The position numbers and the translations under genes were made by a program. Of a stretch of 64,000 nucleotides of DNA, positions 43,785-55,745 are shown in pieces; the first letter of the stretch is position 1, and each line of letters starts with the position of its first letter. The notes under the pieces are model-generated. The model was not told the DNA's origin. It made no database searches and saw only the letters and a list, made by a program, of their open reading frames with translations. The stretch is from Vombatus ursinus (lineage: Eukaryota > Chordata > Mammalia > Diprotodontia > Vombatidae), in the NCBI RefSeq assembly GCF_900497805.2, contig NW_020954576.1, positions 72,890,458-72,954,457 on the forward strand, written 5' to 3'.

Positions 43785-43833
<49 letters not shown>
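43725..43833 (+). repeat. (GT)n microsatellite containing an assembly gap
   Basis: Near-perfect GT repeats on both sides of ten Ns at 43775-43784, ending in GAGTGAGTG. The true repeat length is unknown. Confidence 0.95.
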
Positions 43834-44569
43834 TGAGTGTAGCTGTAAAAAAAAGAGGTTGAAGTAAATGGAAGAAGACGACTGAGAAAATTAGGTAAAT
43901 TTAGAGCATATTCAATTATCCCACTTCAATACCTAATCATGGTGTAAAGGTGGCTTTAGTTTCTCAAAGGCCATATCAATGGATCCCAAGCTCTGACAGG
44001 AACTACCATTCTAGAATAGCTTTGTAAACAATACCACAACTGACTTTGGCTGCTCTCTAATAAATAACCTTGCTACACACACGTTGGTTTGTGACTAATA
44101 GGTTCCTTGCTTGGTGATGAATTCTTGGCCATGGAAACCTATGAAATAGAGTAAAATTCATAATAACCCTTAATCCTGTATATCCTACTTTTAATTCTGT
44201 AATTCCCTAATTTTATAAGGAAAAGGGAGTAAAAAATAGTGCTAACAATTACACATATTTCAGACCTTTTATAAACAAATTATTTTTTGATATTATAAAT
44301 GTGAGATCATTGCCTATAACCAACAAATGGAGAAAACTACCATAGGAACTGAATCATATCAATATTGATATTCTCACTGTAAATGAAACTAGAAGTTAAA
44401 AAGAAAATGCAGTTAAATGGAAAGATGGCTCATAGGTATCCTTGGGGATGCCAATAATGGAGTCAGAGTGGTTTTATTGTGTGATGAAATGTAAAAAGCA
44501 ATATCATTTCCTGGGACGCTTGGTCATCTTAAATTGCCACACTCCTAATAAACATTTACAAAAAGAACT
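43834..44569. other. No gene seen; repeat-poor block
   Basis: Unique-looking; the stretch near 44330-44420 is AT-rich with 'catatcaatattgatattct', a near-palindrome. Nothing else to call. Confidence 0.45.
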
Positions 44570-45070
44570 CCAGGTGACTTAAGTGCCGACATTTATTACC
44601 AAAGGCAAGATGACAAGGACATGGTAAGATACTGTATGACTGCAATTCAGGATTTCCAAAGGGTCAAAGTTGAAGATCACCCAGAGGGCAATGGAGATGT
44701 GCTCAGTGAATATGGTCACTAATTTTACTAAGGAAATATTACTAAGGAAAAGCAGTGTAAAGGATATCATTGGAAAGATATATGATTGAAACATGAGGCA
44801 TTCCCAACATGTAAAGAAAGTGAGGGTTAATTGATAGACAGAATCTTCCTCTGGCATTCACACAATGTCAAGAGATGTAGAAGAAGGAATACAGCATATT
44901 ATGATATTATGGTGATGCCGTTTGAAAGATTCATAAGGGAACACATACAATAGTCACATAGGAGAAGAAGGAATGGATGGATTGTAATCTGCACCACTGG
45001 AAAGAGGATACTCATTGATGAGATCTCTCAGTTCCATCCAAGTATTTTCAAAGACCAACCAAAATCTTGG
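44570..45070 (+). repeat. Possible RTE-type LINE 3' fragment
   Basis: Shares with 9640-10040 the arrangement of an 'aaagatatat'/'aagcatgt'-type block followed downstream by 'ctcattgatgagatct'. An old dispersed element of RTE type is the best guess. The minus frame over it (44579-44857) is a shadow. Confidence 0.3.
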
Positions 45071-45674
45071 GGAGAAGATGACAAAGGAGAGTACTTCCTC
45101 TATACTTCTATTATCTCAGTTCTAAAGAGATTTTAATACATTATCATAACCAATATGGGTGGACCCTTGTGGCATTTTAGTTTTGTTCTTACAGAAGGTA
45201 TAGGACTTAACGGGACATTTCAGATACAGGCAAATGGTGTAAATAAAGGCATGAAGGTAGGAGAATATGAGACATGTTATATGGGACTGGGGTGGTCTAC
45301 TTTGATGCACAGAATATATGATATAGAGCAGTGGTATCAAACTCATGTACATGTATAAAAATCTATAAAAGAAAATTCAAGGGAGAAGGGCACTAGTAAC
45401 TGGAGGGATCAGGAGTCTTCATGTAGGTGGTGCCATTTGAGCAGATGGTGCCTAAATGTAGGCACGGCACACTTCAAAATTTAATCTGCATTATTAACAT
45501 TTTCTCCATTTTCTTACATGTAGACAATCAAAAACAATAAACCAATCCCTGATTTGTAGCATTTTTCAATTTCCAAAATGTAAACATTCACATTGAAATA
45601 ACATTAATATTATTATTAATATGTTATAATTATCATATTAGTATTTTGAGAGCCACTTTAATCTGGTTCCAACA
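45071..45674. other. Unassigned, with two small repeat hints
   Basis: 45329-45344 'cagtggtatcaaactc' matches the terminal repeat of the hAT-like MITE family, but no right end was found. 45372-45455 looks like an antisense L2 fragment ('cttcatgtaggtggtgccat'). The rest is AT-rich. Confidence 0.35.
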
Positions 45675-46102
45675 CTTCATTGAATAAAATACAAACTTTT
45701 TAGACTTCGGTGTTTAACACCCTCACCAATATGGTTCCAACCTACTGTTCCAGATTTATTTTGTTCTCTTCATGTAGCAAGTATTCCAACCATACTGGAC
45801 TAAACATTCTCCACACTTGGAATGAATTCTTGTCTCATCTCAGCCTCTAAGAATCTCTGGATTCTTTCAAGGGTCAGCTCAGATGCTACTTCCTACATGA
45901 TGCCTTTCCTATTCCTCTCAGTTGTTGGGGCTCTCTCCCTGCTCGAATTATCTTGTATTTTCTTTTATGTGCATAAGTTATAGCCTACATCAGAACTTGA
46001 GCTCCTTGACAGAAGAGACATCTGTTCTGTCTTTGTGTCCCAAGCCTACCACAGAGTCTTGAGCATAGTAGTAATGCTTAATTTATTAAATTGAACTGAA
46101 TT
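45675..46102 (+). repeat. L2 LINE, ORF2 end and 3'UTR
   Basis: Sense: 'ggttccaacctactgttcca', 'tccacacttggaatgaattc', 'agggtcagctcagatgctac', 'gatgcctttcctattcctct', 'cttgagctccttgacagaag', 'ctgtctttgtgtcccaagcc'. Good copy; its tip is interrupted by the SINE at 46103. Confidence 0.92.
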
Positions 46103-46231
46103 AGGGGTAGATAGGGGTAGATAGAACACTGACCCTGGAGTCAGGAGGACCTGAGATCAAATCTGTCCTCAGACACTTACTAGCTATGTGACCCTGGGCA
46201 AGTCACTTAACACTGATTTTCTACCTTAAAA
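46103..46231 (+). repeat. Short tRNA SINE (WSINE1-like) with target duplication
   Basis: Head shortened and replaced by a doubled 'aggggtagat', then 'ccctggagtcaggaggacct', 'tatgtgaccctgggcaagtc' and an A-rich end. Flanked by the exact 15-base duplication 'aaattgaactgaatt' at 46088-46102 and 46232-46246. It interrupts the end of the L2. Confidence 0.93.
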
Positions 46232-46246
46232 AAATTGAACTGAATT

Positions 46247-46429
46247 GGTAAACAACTTCTGAACACTGTGAGGTCCTTGAAACAGCAAATATTCTACCTC
46301 TGGCTCAGGTCTGACATAATCAGTGAAGCTGCTGGTATCTGCTCTTATTATACCAAACTCACTATTTCAAAGCTAGAATTTAGCTCACCTTTTAGGCCTT
46401 GACTTTTACCTCCTGGATTTGATTTAACC
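46247..46429. other. No gene seen
   Basis: Short unique-looking spacer between the SINE and an L2 tip. Confidence 0.4.
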
Positions 46430-46570
46430 AATCAACAAACAATTATTAAACACATATTATATGGTAGGCACTGAGCATATAGACAAAACAAGACAAAAGC
46501 AAAGCAGTCCCCCAGGAGAAACAAAATGTACCTATATAGTAATGAGCATACAAAATACATAAGAAGCTCT
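46430..46570 (-). repeat. L2 LINE 3' end
   Basis: 'aatcaacaaacaattattaa', 'cacatattatatggtaggca', 'gcagtcccccaggagaaaca'. Diverged. Confidence 0.75.
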
Positions 46571-47431
46571 TATTATACCTAACTTGAAATACCTTTAGAT
46601 TCTTGGGAAATGTCCAGTTCAGTTGGGATGAATTGGAGAGTCAATAACTAGAAATAACTAATGGAGGAGAGATTTCCTTTTCTCTTCTCCACTGTTTCCC
46701 TGCTGCCCAAATATTGATAGAAATAATGGGTTTAGCTAACTCCAAACTGTCACAGAGAAAGATCTGGAATCTTCATCTAACCTTTAGGTTATTCTCTCCC
46801 TCTTATAATTTTAAAAGTTTTGCCCTCCACCATCACAATGTACTAGGTAGAAATGTAAATAAATTTTGCATTTCCATTTTTGCCAATCTAATATTGATAA
46901 ATGTGATTCTTGTACAGTGCCAGGTACTTGACTAGTCACTGAATGTGATTTAACTTGTAGAAAAGAGATTTCAAAAACACCCTCAATATGGTATTCAGTT
47001 TAGTTTTTCATAAGAAAATGAAATCTATCCTTGGATCCCCAGAGTTATATTCAGGCATTATAATTCTTGTTATCCAAACTTCTATAACATCCATTCAAAC
47101 TGTAGCTTGAATGAGATGCTTATTATTGCATAAGTGATTGCTTTATTTATTTTGTTTCCATAGAGAATTTATATTGATTTTATGTATAGGATAGAAAAAA
47201 AAATAGAGACATGGAGTCCCTTGTTATTTGAAATCTTTAGAACATGTTGTGTATAGAGTTATGTCTACTAGTGGCACCTACAGGAATTGCAGGGGCAACT
47301 AAACGAGAGAGTCTACCTATACCTGGGATAGGTAATTTATAATCCTGCCTAAAGACTGAAGATTGTCAGAGTCCTGTGATGCTTAGGAGTAGCTCAAAGT
47401 GAGTGACCTAATAGAGTCTAGGGAGAGGGAC
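46571..47431. other. No gene seen; repeat-poor block
   Basis: Unique-looking AT-rich sequence. The 73-codon frame at 46714 has no recognisable domain. Confidence 0.45.
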
Positions 47432-47570
47432 TCTGGCCACATCTTCGAACCAAAACTAATCAAGTTCAACACCCTCATTTTAGATATAAAGAATCTGAGG
47501 CCCAGATGACTTGCCCAAGGTCACACAGCTAATAAATGGCTGATCAAAGACTTAAATGCAGGGTCTTTTA
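47432..47570 (-). repeat. MIR/THER2-type SINE
   Basis: 'catcttcgaaccaaaactaa', 'caccctcattttagatataa', 'atgacttgcccaaggtcaca', 'cagctaataaatggctga'. Confidence 0.8.
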
Positions 47571-47584
47571 TTTTAGATTTTTTA

Positions 47585-47835
47585 TGGTTGTGCAGTTATT
47601 TTACAGTTGTGTCTGACTCTTCATGATCCCATTTGGGGTTTTCTTGGCAAAGATACTGAAGTGGTTTGCCATTTCCTTCTCCAGCTCATTTTACAGATGA
47701 GGAAACTGAGGCAAACAGGGTTAAGTGACTTGCCCATGGTCACACAACTAATAAGTGTCTAAGGCTGGATTTGAACCCAGGAATATGAGTCTTTCTGACT
47801 CTGGGCCTAAAACTCAAACCACTGCTGCATTTATT
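47585..47835 (-). repeat. MAR1-type SINE
   Basis: Antisense: 'gttgtgtctgactcttcatg', 'gatcccatttggggttttct', 'gtggtttgccatttccttct', 'acagatgaggaaactgaggc', 'gtgacttgcccatggtcaca'. Near full length; the tRNA head end is eroded. Confidence 0.92.
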
Positions 47836-47877
47836 CCAGACCAGATGTACTGGTTCCTATTTTGTGAGCCAGAAGTA

Positions 47878-47878
<1 letters not shown>

Positions 47879-47925
<47 letters not shown>
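47879..47925 (+). repeat. (AC)n microsatellite
   Basis: GCGCAC followed by about twenty AC units and ATATGTATG. Confidence 0.95.
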
Positions 47926-47928
<3 letters not shown>

Positions 47929-48639
47929 GTATGTTTGCACCTTGGGGTTATAAACAATACAATTACTTTGCCATTTCTAAAGCCAAGACAACCAGAAAAC
48001 ATGTACAATAACACTCAAAGGGGACATACCTAAAGCTGATTTGCTTCTTCTAAGTATCTTAGCCCCCTCATGATCTCATCTAAATTCTATACCTACATTC
48101 TCACTATGCAATTTCTCTATTCATCACCTTTTGTGGGCCAGTGTGCACAGTGGTATGACAACTCCTTTCTCTTTGTATTAGTCCTCTGAAAGACCAACCT
48201 AACTTGGGGCCCTTGCAGAAGAGTAAAAATGCAATGAACTCATAAATTCCCTCAGCTATACCTTGTAGTTCCAATAGGACAGAAATAATCTGCAGAGTAT
48301 GATGAGCTTAGTAACCCCTGTGCTCTTTTGCCACAAAGTTCCGCTGTCTTCATCTTTGACAAAAACTATTATAGGACTAGGTGATCTCGTGGTTAAGATT
48401 CCATGATTCTATAATAGTGAGAGATTCATCGCTATAAATAACTTTTAGCTTTATGAACAGCTGTGGGAGTTACTTTTTTATAAGTTTTTTTAAATTAGTA
48501 AATTATTATGAACTTAAGGCAATCAAATGAATTTACATTTACAAGTACTTTGTTTTTTTAAATGATCTTCTATATACATATATCTATAATATCTTATTAA
48601 TTACTATCCTTTCCAAGTTCTCTTTTTAAGTGTAAGGAT
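47926..48639. other. No gene seen; repeat-poor block
   Basis: Unique-looking, becoming very AT-rich after 48470. Confidence 0.45.
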
Positions 48640-49765
48640 GTATCCCATTTAGATTTTAGCAAAATTGAAAGTCTTAAGGGCAACATCAAAAAAATGGAAA
48701 TATAAGATGGAAGCCCTTTAACAGGTTAAGGAAGCATTGTACACCTTGGAAAGGGCCTTTGGCTTGAATAACACAATGGTAAATGTAAAGGTAAGCAAAT
48801 AAAATCAACATGCCTCAGGCATAGAATGTCTCCATATCTTGGACATCAGCTACTTATCTGTATAAGACCCCAATAAGTAAGGGTAGAGTCCCCCCACTAA
48901 GGGAATTCTATTCTGAACCTGAAATAATTATTGAACCAGAGAGATTATAACTTTCCTCCCTCTTGCCTGGAGGTGACAAACCTCAGAGCCAGGACTTTGA
49001 GAGAGTGAAAGTAGAGTTTCTAGACAATCTTAACCTGAGGATAGCAACCTTTACTCAAATGTAAAGTAACACTCTAAATGAGAAGAGTTCAGTAAAATCC
49101 AGCTAAACTAGCAGCTGGAGGAAGTAGAGACTGCGATTTCCCATTGAAGAGTTCAGTGAATCAGTCAACTCATCCTGAAGAAACAGCATGTACTATGGAG
49201 AGCCTCATGGCCAAGTGCCATGTATTTAAGTAGCAGCCCAGTTGCAGAGTGAGCTGTTTGGCCCAGTCCAAAAATGGATAAATCTATTCAGACAAGACAC
49301 CAAACCCTATGAGCCCTGAATGCCTTGCCCTGCAATTAACTTAGTAAACACTCCCTGGACAAAGAAAGGGCATCAAGGCCCTGCTGTTGCAGAGTTGTGA
49401 GTTGCTTTGGCCACATGGATTCACTACATATATGCCTCACTGACATTGTATTTTATTTATAGCCACTCTTCTCACTCCCACCCCCATAAAAACCTAGAGA
49501 GTCTTTGTGTATTTATGGGATAATTTGTATCAGGATTTTGGGGGGGGTAGAGAATGCCTTCTAATTACTATTTTGCTATGTTATTTGAATAAATTTCTTT
49601 CCTAAATAGCTTAGTAAATCTACTGACTGATTATTAATGTGAAGCACATGAATGGGGGCTTGTTAGCTACAATTTTAAGAGTAGTCATCCATAGAATTAC
49701 TCCTAGATCCTGAGTTAGCAGTCAACCCTCAGGGAACCCAAAAGTTTGTGAGTACCCTACACAGT
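48640..49765 (+). mobile_element. Possible LTR fossil (retrovirus-like), boundaries uncertain
   Basis: The right part has the layout of an LTR: a TATA-like 'cccccataaaaacctag' (about 49480-49496), a polyadenylation signal AATAAA about 100 bases later (about 49588), and then an R/U5-like stretch running to about 49765. Similarity in order to 39780-40150 suggests one family. No internal retroviral region was recognised, so it would be a solitary, decayed LTR. The left boundary is a guess. Confidence 0.35.
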
Positions 49766-50888
49766 GCTGAAAGTGCTACCCTGGTCTGAAGCAGGAAAAA
49801 TTATTGGAGGAAGGGAAGAAAAATAGAGGGAGGGACAAGAAAGTAGGCACAAACTAAAAGTACAGTGACTTTGAGAAACACATATAGGGAATATACGTGT
49901 CCAAGGCAAGTCTATTTTGGAACAGTAGGGTCTAAATAGTCTTCCTTTTTCTAGAAAGTCCTCAATAAGTACACTTCAAGGTAGTCCAATTTAAGTTAGA
50001 AGAGTAAGAGTGTGCTACAAAAGAAAAAAATGACTTTAATTTTGTTGGGTTTTTTCTTTTACCTTTAATTTCATAGTCCTCTTTTATTGCAATTTTGTTC
50101 CAGCTTGTAGGTGAAAGTTAATAAATTAAGAGACTGCAGAGATTGAGAAAATCAATCAATGAATTTCTCAGTTAAAACTCTGCTGAATTTAAGACTGCCA
50201 GATCAACAGAAACAAAAGAAATTATGTTTCTCACCAACCTACCCCTTATTTTTCACCCTTCCATTGGAGCAAGCAAAGCCCAGTCAGCCAGCCCAGCAGC
50301 ACTGAGTCAAGACCAGCACACCTGGTCAAACATGGGCTTAGCATTTGAGAACAGTAAAGCTATTCTTTTACATACTACCCCTTATTCTATTCAGTCTTTC
50401 CTCCCACTTTCTTGTCACCTTTGTGCTATTTCTTCCCCTATGATTTGGCACCTTCAATACAAGAACTGGACCTCTACACCTAAGACCTCCAGAGTATATG
50501 GCTCTAGTGCCTGGGAAATGAATTCACTTACCTGTGAGATCCTTACCTTGGTTTCATAATTGGTTACTAAGTAAGCGCAGTCTAATCCACTTAACCCACT
50601 ATATCTCTTTGATCCCAGAACTCATATTAAGCTTCATCTTGATAATCCATCCATCCATATCGCTGCCCCCTAAGCCATCTTGCCATCTGCCCACTGTGGC
50701 ATACCTACCTACCTCCTACCTACTAACATACCTTTATCTCCTGTTGCTCTTGACACAGCAATCAAATCGATAGTACCATCACTTCTGGAAAAGGTATGTC
50801 CATTGACTTCCCTGCACTATCAATAAATTGAATATCGCCATGACTCCCTGGACCAAAATTCCCTTCCTTGCACAACACTCCCATATAA
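49766..50888. other. No gene seen; pyrimidine-rich unassigned block
   Basis: 50220-50780 is C/T-rich and carries a 111-codon plus frame (50224-50559) with no recognisable domain. The composition resembles other LINE coding debris, but I could not place it. 50640-50730 has 'tccatccatcc' and 'ctacctac' short repeats. Confidence 0.4.
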
Positions 50889-50889
50889 G

Positions 50890-50990
50890 CTCCTTGATGG
50901 CAGAAGCTGTCTTTCATTTTGTATTTATTTCCCCAATTCTTAGCATAGTGACCCTGCAAAATTAATGCTTTTTCATTCATTCATTCAGTT
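50890..50990 (+). repeat. L2 LINE 3' end
   Basis: 'taagctccttgatggcagaa', 'tttcattttgtatttatttc', 'ttcattcattcattcag' tail. Confidence 0.8.
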
Positions 50991-51206
50991 TATGAAGCAG
51001 CTCAGTTAGAATTCGAGTCTCAGAAAAAATCTCCTTTTAGACTAGGAAATATATAAAGATTATAGAGAAGGGAATTTTTTTAATGTTTATGGAAATTGTT
51101 TTGAGTTTTGTTTTATTTTTTTAAATCTACATAATTTATGGAATAAAACAATCACGTGTGTATGTATTTGAGTTATATGTGTGTTTGAATACAGATGCCT
51201 GTATAC

Positions 51207-51257
51207 ACACACGTGTGTGTGTGTGTGTGTGTGCGTGTGTGTGTGTGTGTGTGTGTA
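51207..51257 (+). repeat. (GT)n microsatellite
   Basis: About 25 GT units with one GC interruption, preceded by 'acacacacgtgtgt'. Confidence 0.95.
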
Positions 51258-51699
51258 TAAATTCTAGAATTCAGGAGGGAATGATTTCCAGACTCCTTAT
51301 GACAATAGAAGAGTCTCAAAATATCAACATTCTTTGTAGACTTTACTTATGCTATTCAAGTACTATCATCTTCTGAATAGATTTATGTTAGTCCACACCT
51401 GGATTCAAAGGATTCATGCGGCTTGGTGAAGAAAGACAATGGCTTCCCAGTTCCTAAGTAAGAAAGCCTGGGATAAGAGCTGTAAGTATGTTGGGGGAGA
51501 ATGGGAGGTGATGGAAAGAGAAAAAGCTTACAGCAAATTGGCACTCAAAGCTTTCAACCTTAGGTTCTAACAGCTGGCAACCAGGATAGAATATAGAAGA
51601 AAATACAGGCAATGTTGTTTCCAATTAGTGTTTAATTTTATAGTGTTACTATGAAATTCAACAGCATTTAGGAAGGAAAGAATAGTTAAGTATTAGTTA
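51258..51699. other. No gene seen
   Basis: Unique-looking; nothing recognised. Confidence 0.4.
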
Positions 51700-51912
51700 C
51701 AAAGGGAGGCAGCATGGCATGGTATAGAGTGAAAAGAATGCTGAATTTGGAGTCAAAGAATCTGAACCCTGGCTCTATTATTTACTACCTGTGTGATCTT
51801 GGATAAATCTCTTAATCTCTATGATCTCAGTTTCCTCATTTGTAAAATGGATGAGGATTTGGAATGGATAATCTCCAATGTCCTTTCAACTCTAAATCCT
51901 ATGATTCTATTA
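51700..51912 (+). repeat. MIR/THER2-type SINE, near full length
   Basis: 'gaggcagcatggcatggtat', 'gaatgctgaatttggagtca', 'cctgtgtgatcttggataaa', 'cagtttcctcatttgtaaaa', 'tcctttcaactctaaatcct', ending 'atgattct'. Confidence 0.9.
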
Positions 51913-52434
51913 AATCCTATTAAATGCCATGGGCTTAAATATTTAAATTGTCTAAAAGAAGAGAATGGCCAGTGTTGTTGGAAGGGGATGGGGCACACTT
52001 GTGTATGACTCCATTCTCATAATGAAAGATGGATTATAATTAGAACCTTAACCCCATTAATAGCAAAAGGTGGAAAAAATGGAGATTACAAAGAACTGCA
52101 TTCATCTTTAGGAAACAGAAGAGATTGCATTCAAGTGAAGCAAACATGTATGACTAAAAGGAGATGGTGGGGATCAGGAAAGCAGGACAACAAAAAATGA
52201 AAATGATTACGTGTTAGGTAAGAAGTACCCTCACTAAAGCTAGCTAATTAGGTAAAACTTCAATTTATTTTGGAACAGGTTGCTGACCTGCAATTGAAGA
52301 TAACAGCAGTTATGTAATGAAAGTTTGTTATAATTTACTGCTCCTCCCTCTGTTTTCATAGGACTTCCTGCTGCCTCCCTTATTCCTCTCAATTTTATAT
52401 TAAAATCTCTTTAAAGTAGGTATCATAAAGTATT
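51913..52434. other. No gene seen
   Basis: Unique-looking AT-rich sequence. Confidence 0.4.
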
Positions 52435-52650
52435 ATGGAATTGCAGAACCTCAAAGCTGAAAGGGACATTAAGATATCTACTCAAACTCATAAGTGAACA
52501 AAAATCTGCAAAATATCCAACAAATAGTGAATGGTCCTTTGTTGATGATCTCCAATGAAGAAGAAACCATTACCTTTGAAAGTAGTCTAGTCAACTTTTG
52601 GATATCTCTAACTGTTTGGAAGGATTTCCTTATATAACAGGGGGGCTGGC
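52435..52650 (-). repeat. L3/CR1 LINE 3' region
   Basis: Antisense: 'aacctcaaagctgaaaggga', 'tctgcaaaatatccaacaaa', 'gatgatctccaatgaag', 'ctctaactgtttggaaggat', 'ttccttatata'. These match the L3/CR1 3' region in order. The element resumes at 53985. Confidence 0.6.
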
Positions 52651-53644
52651 CAATATGGGTCCAGTCCCTAAAGCATGCACAGATATTCCTTGTCTGGTCC
52701 CAGAGACCACTTGGAAGCTTAGAGGAAGCTAGCTAGCTTTCATCCATGATGACTCAGGGTTAGTATTCTGTTACTATAAAAATCCTAATTGAATTCAGAA
52801 GTGGAAGGACTGATGTAAAGACTGAGAGGGAACTGAATATTTATAGAAGAAGTCCAAGCAGCTAAACTTTCACTTTCTCCTTTATTATGCTTGTGGAGAA
52901 ACTGTTTATCTCCCCCTTCCTAAAACACACACACACTGTCACATAAACACAAACACACCCCAGCCACTATGTGTCTCTAAGAACATGGAGCCTCTTTCTA
53001 CATTATATTCATTCTTCCCTGTTATTAGGGGGATGAGTACTCTGAGGGGTGAGTACCCAGATGACTGATAAGATCAGGAGACCCATCAGAAGCCCTACAA
53101 GCAAATGGAGTCTTCTAGAGTGGTAGTGGCTGACCATACAGAAGTCCCCTTCAGAGAGGAGTGGAAGGAGAGCCCTCTGAGGATAGTGGCAACTTTAGAG
53201 GCATGACCCTGAATCATGGAAAAAGCGTCAGCTATGGAGTCTATAATGACACCAATTTCATGAGCCTAGAGGAGATTTACACTTAAGAGAAACTTCCAGA
53301 GGACTCAACAAAATGAGAAAATGGCTTCCAGGGTCAGGAATCTATAGGGACCCCTTGACTATATGTGTTCTCTACATATGTATCTCATTACTACTTTCGG
53401 TTTTGAACCCGATCTCCCTAAGGACTTGGTATGTACAAAGGGAAAGTGTGCCCCAATAGGTCGGGAATTATTTATGTAATTTTCTATGCTTTCTTTGTCT
53501 TTGTAAATCTCTCTTTTGTAAGAGCCATCTGATATCAATTGATTGATTGATTGGGAAAGTGGGGAAGATTGGGTGGGCACTTGTGATAGTACTAGAAACC
53601 CCAATCCTTCAGGATTGCCCTTAGAAACCTGAGAAAATCAATGG
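52651..53644. other. No gene seen; separates two L3/CR1 parts
   Basis: About 1 kb of unassigned sequence lying between two parts of what may once have been a single L3/CR1 copy. It has a short AC-rich patch (52926-52940) and a TTGA-repeat (53536-53551). Confidence 0.4.
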
Positions 53645-53659
53645 GAGTGGGGAAGGGAA

Positions 53660-53912
53660 GGAAATAAACTATTACTAAGTGCCAACCATGCGCCAGGCCC
53701 TTTGCTAAATGATTTGCAATTATTATTTCATTTGATCCTCACAACAAGTGCTGTTATAATCCATTTTACAAATGAATAAACAGAGGCAAACAGAGATTAA
53801 ATGACTTGCTCAGGATCATACAGCTAGTAAGTGTCTGAAGTGGGATTTGAATTCAGGTCTTTCTGACTCCAGGCCCAGAGCTTTATCCACTGAACCACCT
53901 GGCTGCTTCTCT
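53660..53912 (-). repeat. MIR/THER1-type SINE, near full length
   Basis: Antisense: 'ccatgcgccaggccctttgc', 'atttcatttgatcctcacaa', 'aatgacttgctcaggatcat', 'tttgaattcaggtctttctg', and head 'tgaaccacctggctgct'. Confidence 0.92.
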
Positions 53913-53984
53913 TGTGCTATATTTATTGTTCCCCAAGAGTCCCCAAAGCTAGTGTGAGTTAGGGAAGTGACTTCAGAAAGGATA

Positions 53985-54235
53985 CCACACATATTAAATC
54001 AAATCCTGCTCGTCTTTAACTTCCACTTATTGCTCTGAGTTCTGTGCTCAGGGTCCACTCAAGACAATTTTAAGTATTTCCACATAATATGACAACCTTT
54101 CAAGGACTAGAAGACAATTATCATGTTTCACCCGGAGAAGTGTGTTAAAATCTCCTCTTTAGTTCTACTGAAAATATTAAGAAATGAATATTTCTCCAGT
54201 CTAAAGTCCGTTCCACATTTGCCTGAAGGAAGGAA
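53985..54235 (-). repeat. L3/CR1 LINE fragment
   Basis: Antisense: 'taacttccacttattgctct', 'gagttctgtgctcagggtcc', 'acaacctttcaaggactaga', 'caattatcatgtttcacccg', 'tttctccagtctaaagtccg'. Confidence 0.7.
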
Positions 54236-54935
54236 ACTTTTATGTGTGCTTAATTAAACTTTTCAGGAAACTATACTCTCTACTAAAAATAATTTTCTCC
54301 CATTTTCTTAGGCCTAACTCCTTTCCATCAAGAAAATATGTAAAAGCTAAGGCCCAGAAAATGGATTAAAGGTAGTAATCAAATTTAGAAGGAAATATGC
54401 TTCCTGCCTAGTTAAGATCATAGGCCTTCCCCACCCCCTAAAGGGATTAGATTAATGATGCTCCAAACCACAGTACCCTCTTTCTCCATTTCCTGAAGGG
54501 ATTAAGGTACTGATCAAAGGGATTTGATTACTCCAGATCACCTGTGACCAGCTTGGGAGGTGGGGTAGAAGCCCTTGAGGGGAATGGTAATAAAGGGATT
54601 TAGAAGAATCATTTTCCAAAATTATTTTTTCTGGATTGCTGAAGCAAACTGTTTACTGTTTACTGAACTGTTGCCAAAACTCTGGGTCTCCTGCTTTATC
54701 TTGACTGTAAAATAGTCTTTACTCAAGGATGATAAAAATTGGGACTTCAAAATGATTTGACAGAGACATGTCTCAGGACTTAAGGAGACTATGTCATTTG
54801 GTCATTTATCTCTCTAAACTAGAAATGGATTTAGAGTGAAATTAAACTAATTTCTAAAAAATTCTGGAAGAATTGTGCCTAAAATAAAGAATACAGTATT
54901 GTTTAATTTTTTTTTGAAACTTCCTAAATCTTCTC
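54236..54935. other. No gene seen; within the L3/CR1 relic region
   Basis: Unassigned AT-rich sequence between L3/CR1 pieces, probably an old insertion or fully decayed LINE. Confidence 0.4.
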
Positions 54936-54939
54936 TAGG

Positions 54940-55650
54940 ATACAAATTCACAGTTCCTTCAAAAAATTATTTTTAATATTATAATCTCAAGGCCTTTCAC
55001 CATCCTGGTGAAAAAAATTAAAAATATTTTAAAATTAATTGTAATAATTTAATAAATTAAAAATATGCTATTTAGAACTGAACATAACACTCCAAAGATA
55101 GTCTGGCCAAGGAGTAGCCAGAAGGAACTCTTACTGCCTTTTCTCTAAGCCTATCTTGATATACCCTAAAATCACATCAGCTTTTTTGACTGCCTGGACA
55201 TACTTTTGTCTCATGGTGAGCTTGCTCACTAAAACCCCTAATCTTTTCTCAGACTAACTGCTATCTATCAACGCCTCCGTGATCCTATACTTAGGAAGTT
55301 ATTTTTTGAAACTATACATAAGACTGTATATCAATCTCTGTGAAATTTAATTTTTTTTAAACCATACTATCATAGGATCAGAGATCTAGAGCTGGAAGGG
55401 AACTTAGAAGCTGTATGTTTCAATACGGCAAGAGCTTTTAAAATTCTGACCTTACTGTCCCAAGTGTTAGCTATGGCTCTCAACTTTGTGCTATCTAAAT
55501 ACAAGAAAAGCATTCCTTCTATGCCTTCATCTAAGGCACTGATAAAAATGTAAAATGGTGGAGTGTCAAGCACAGAGGCATAACCCTAGAGACCTACCTC
55601 TGGTAACCATCGATCCATTAATGACTATCCTTTGAATCCTGCCATTCACC
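54940..55650 (-). repeat. L3/CR1 LINE, 3' part of ORF2 in antisense
   Basis: In order: 'aggcctttcaccatcctggt', 'agaactgaacataacactcc', 'tcacatcagcttttttgact', 'tcactaaaacccctaatctt', 'ttctatgccttcatctaagg', 'cactgataaaaatgtaaaat', 'cattaatgactatcctttga'. Read on the minus strand, 55475-55570 falls in the region of the CR1 reverse-transcriptase FADD box. A MIR-like scrap ('tagagctggaagggaactta') at 55367-55420 interrupts it. Confidence 0.8.
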
Positions 55651-55745
55651 TAGCTCTAAAATCCATTAGATAGCGGGCTCCATGAGGGCAAGGACCATCT
55701 TTGCTTCTTTTTGTGTCTCTTAGCATTTACATAGTGTCTAGCATA

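Noticed and set aside
47755-48033. Overlapping frames across the AC repeat
   Set aside because: The translations are dominated by the dinucleotide repeat and the MAR1 SINE.
50224-50559. 111-codon plus frame
   Set aside because: Pyrimidine-rich translation with no domain; probably transposon debris or chance.
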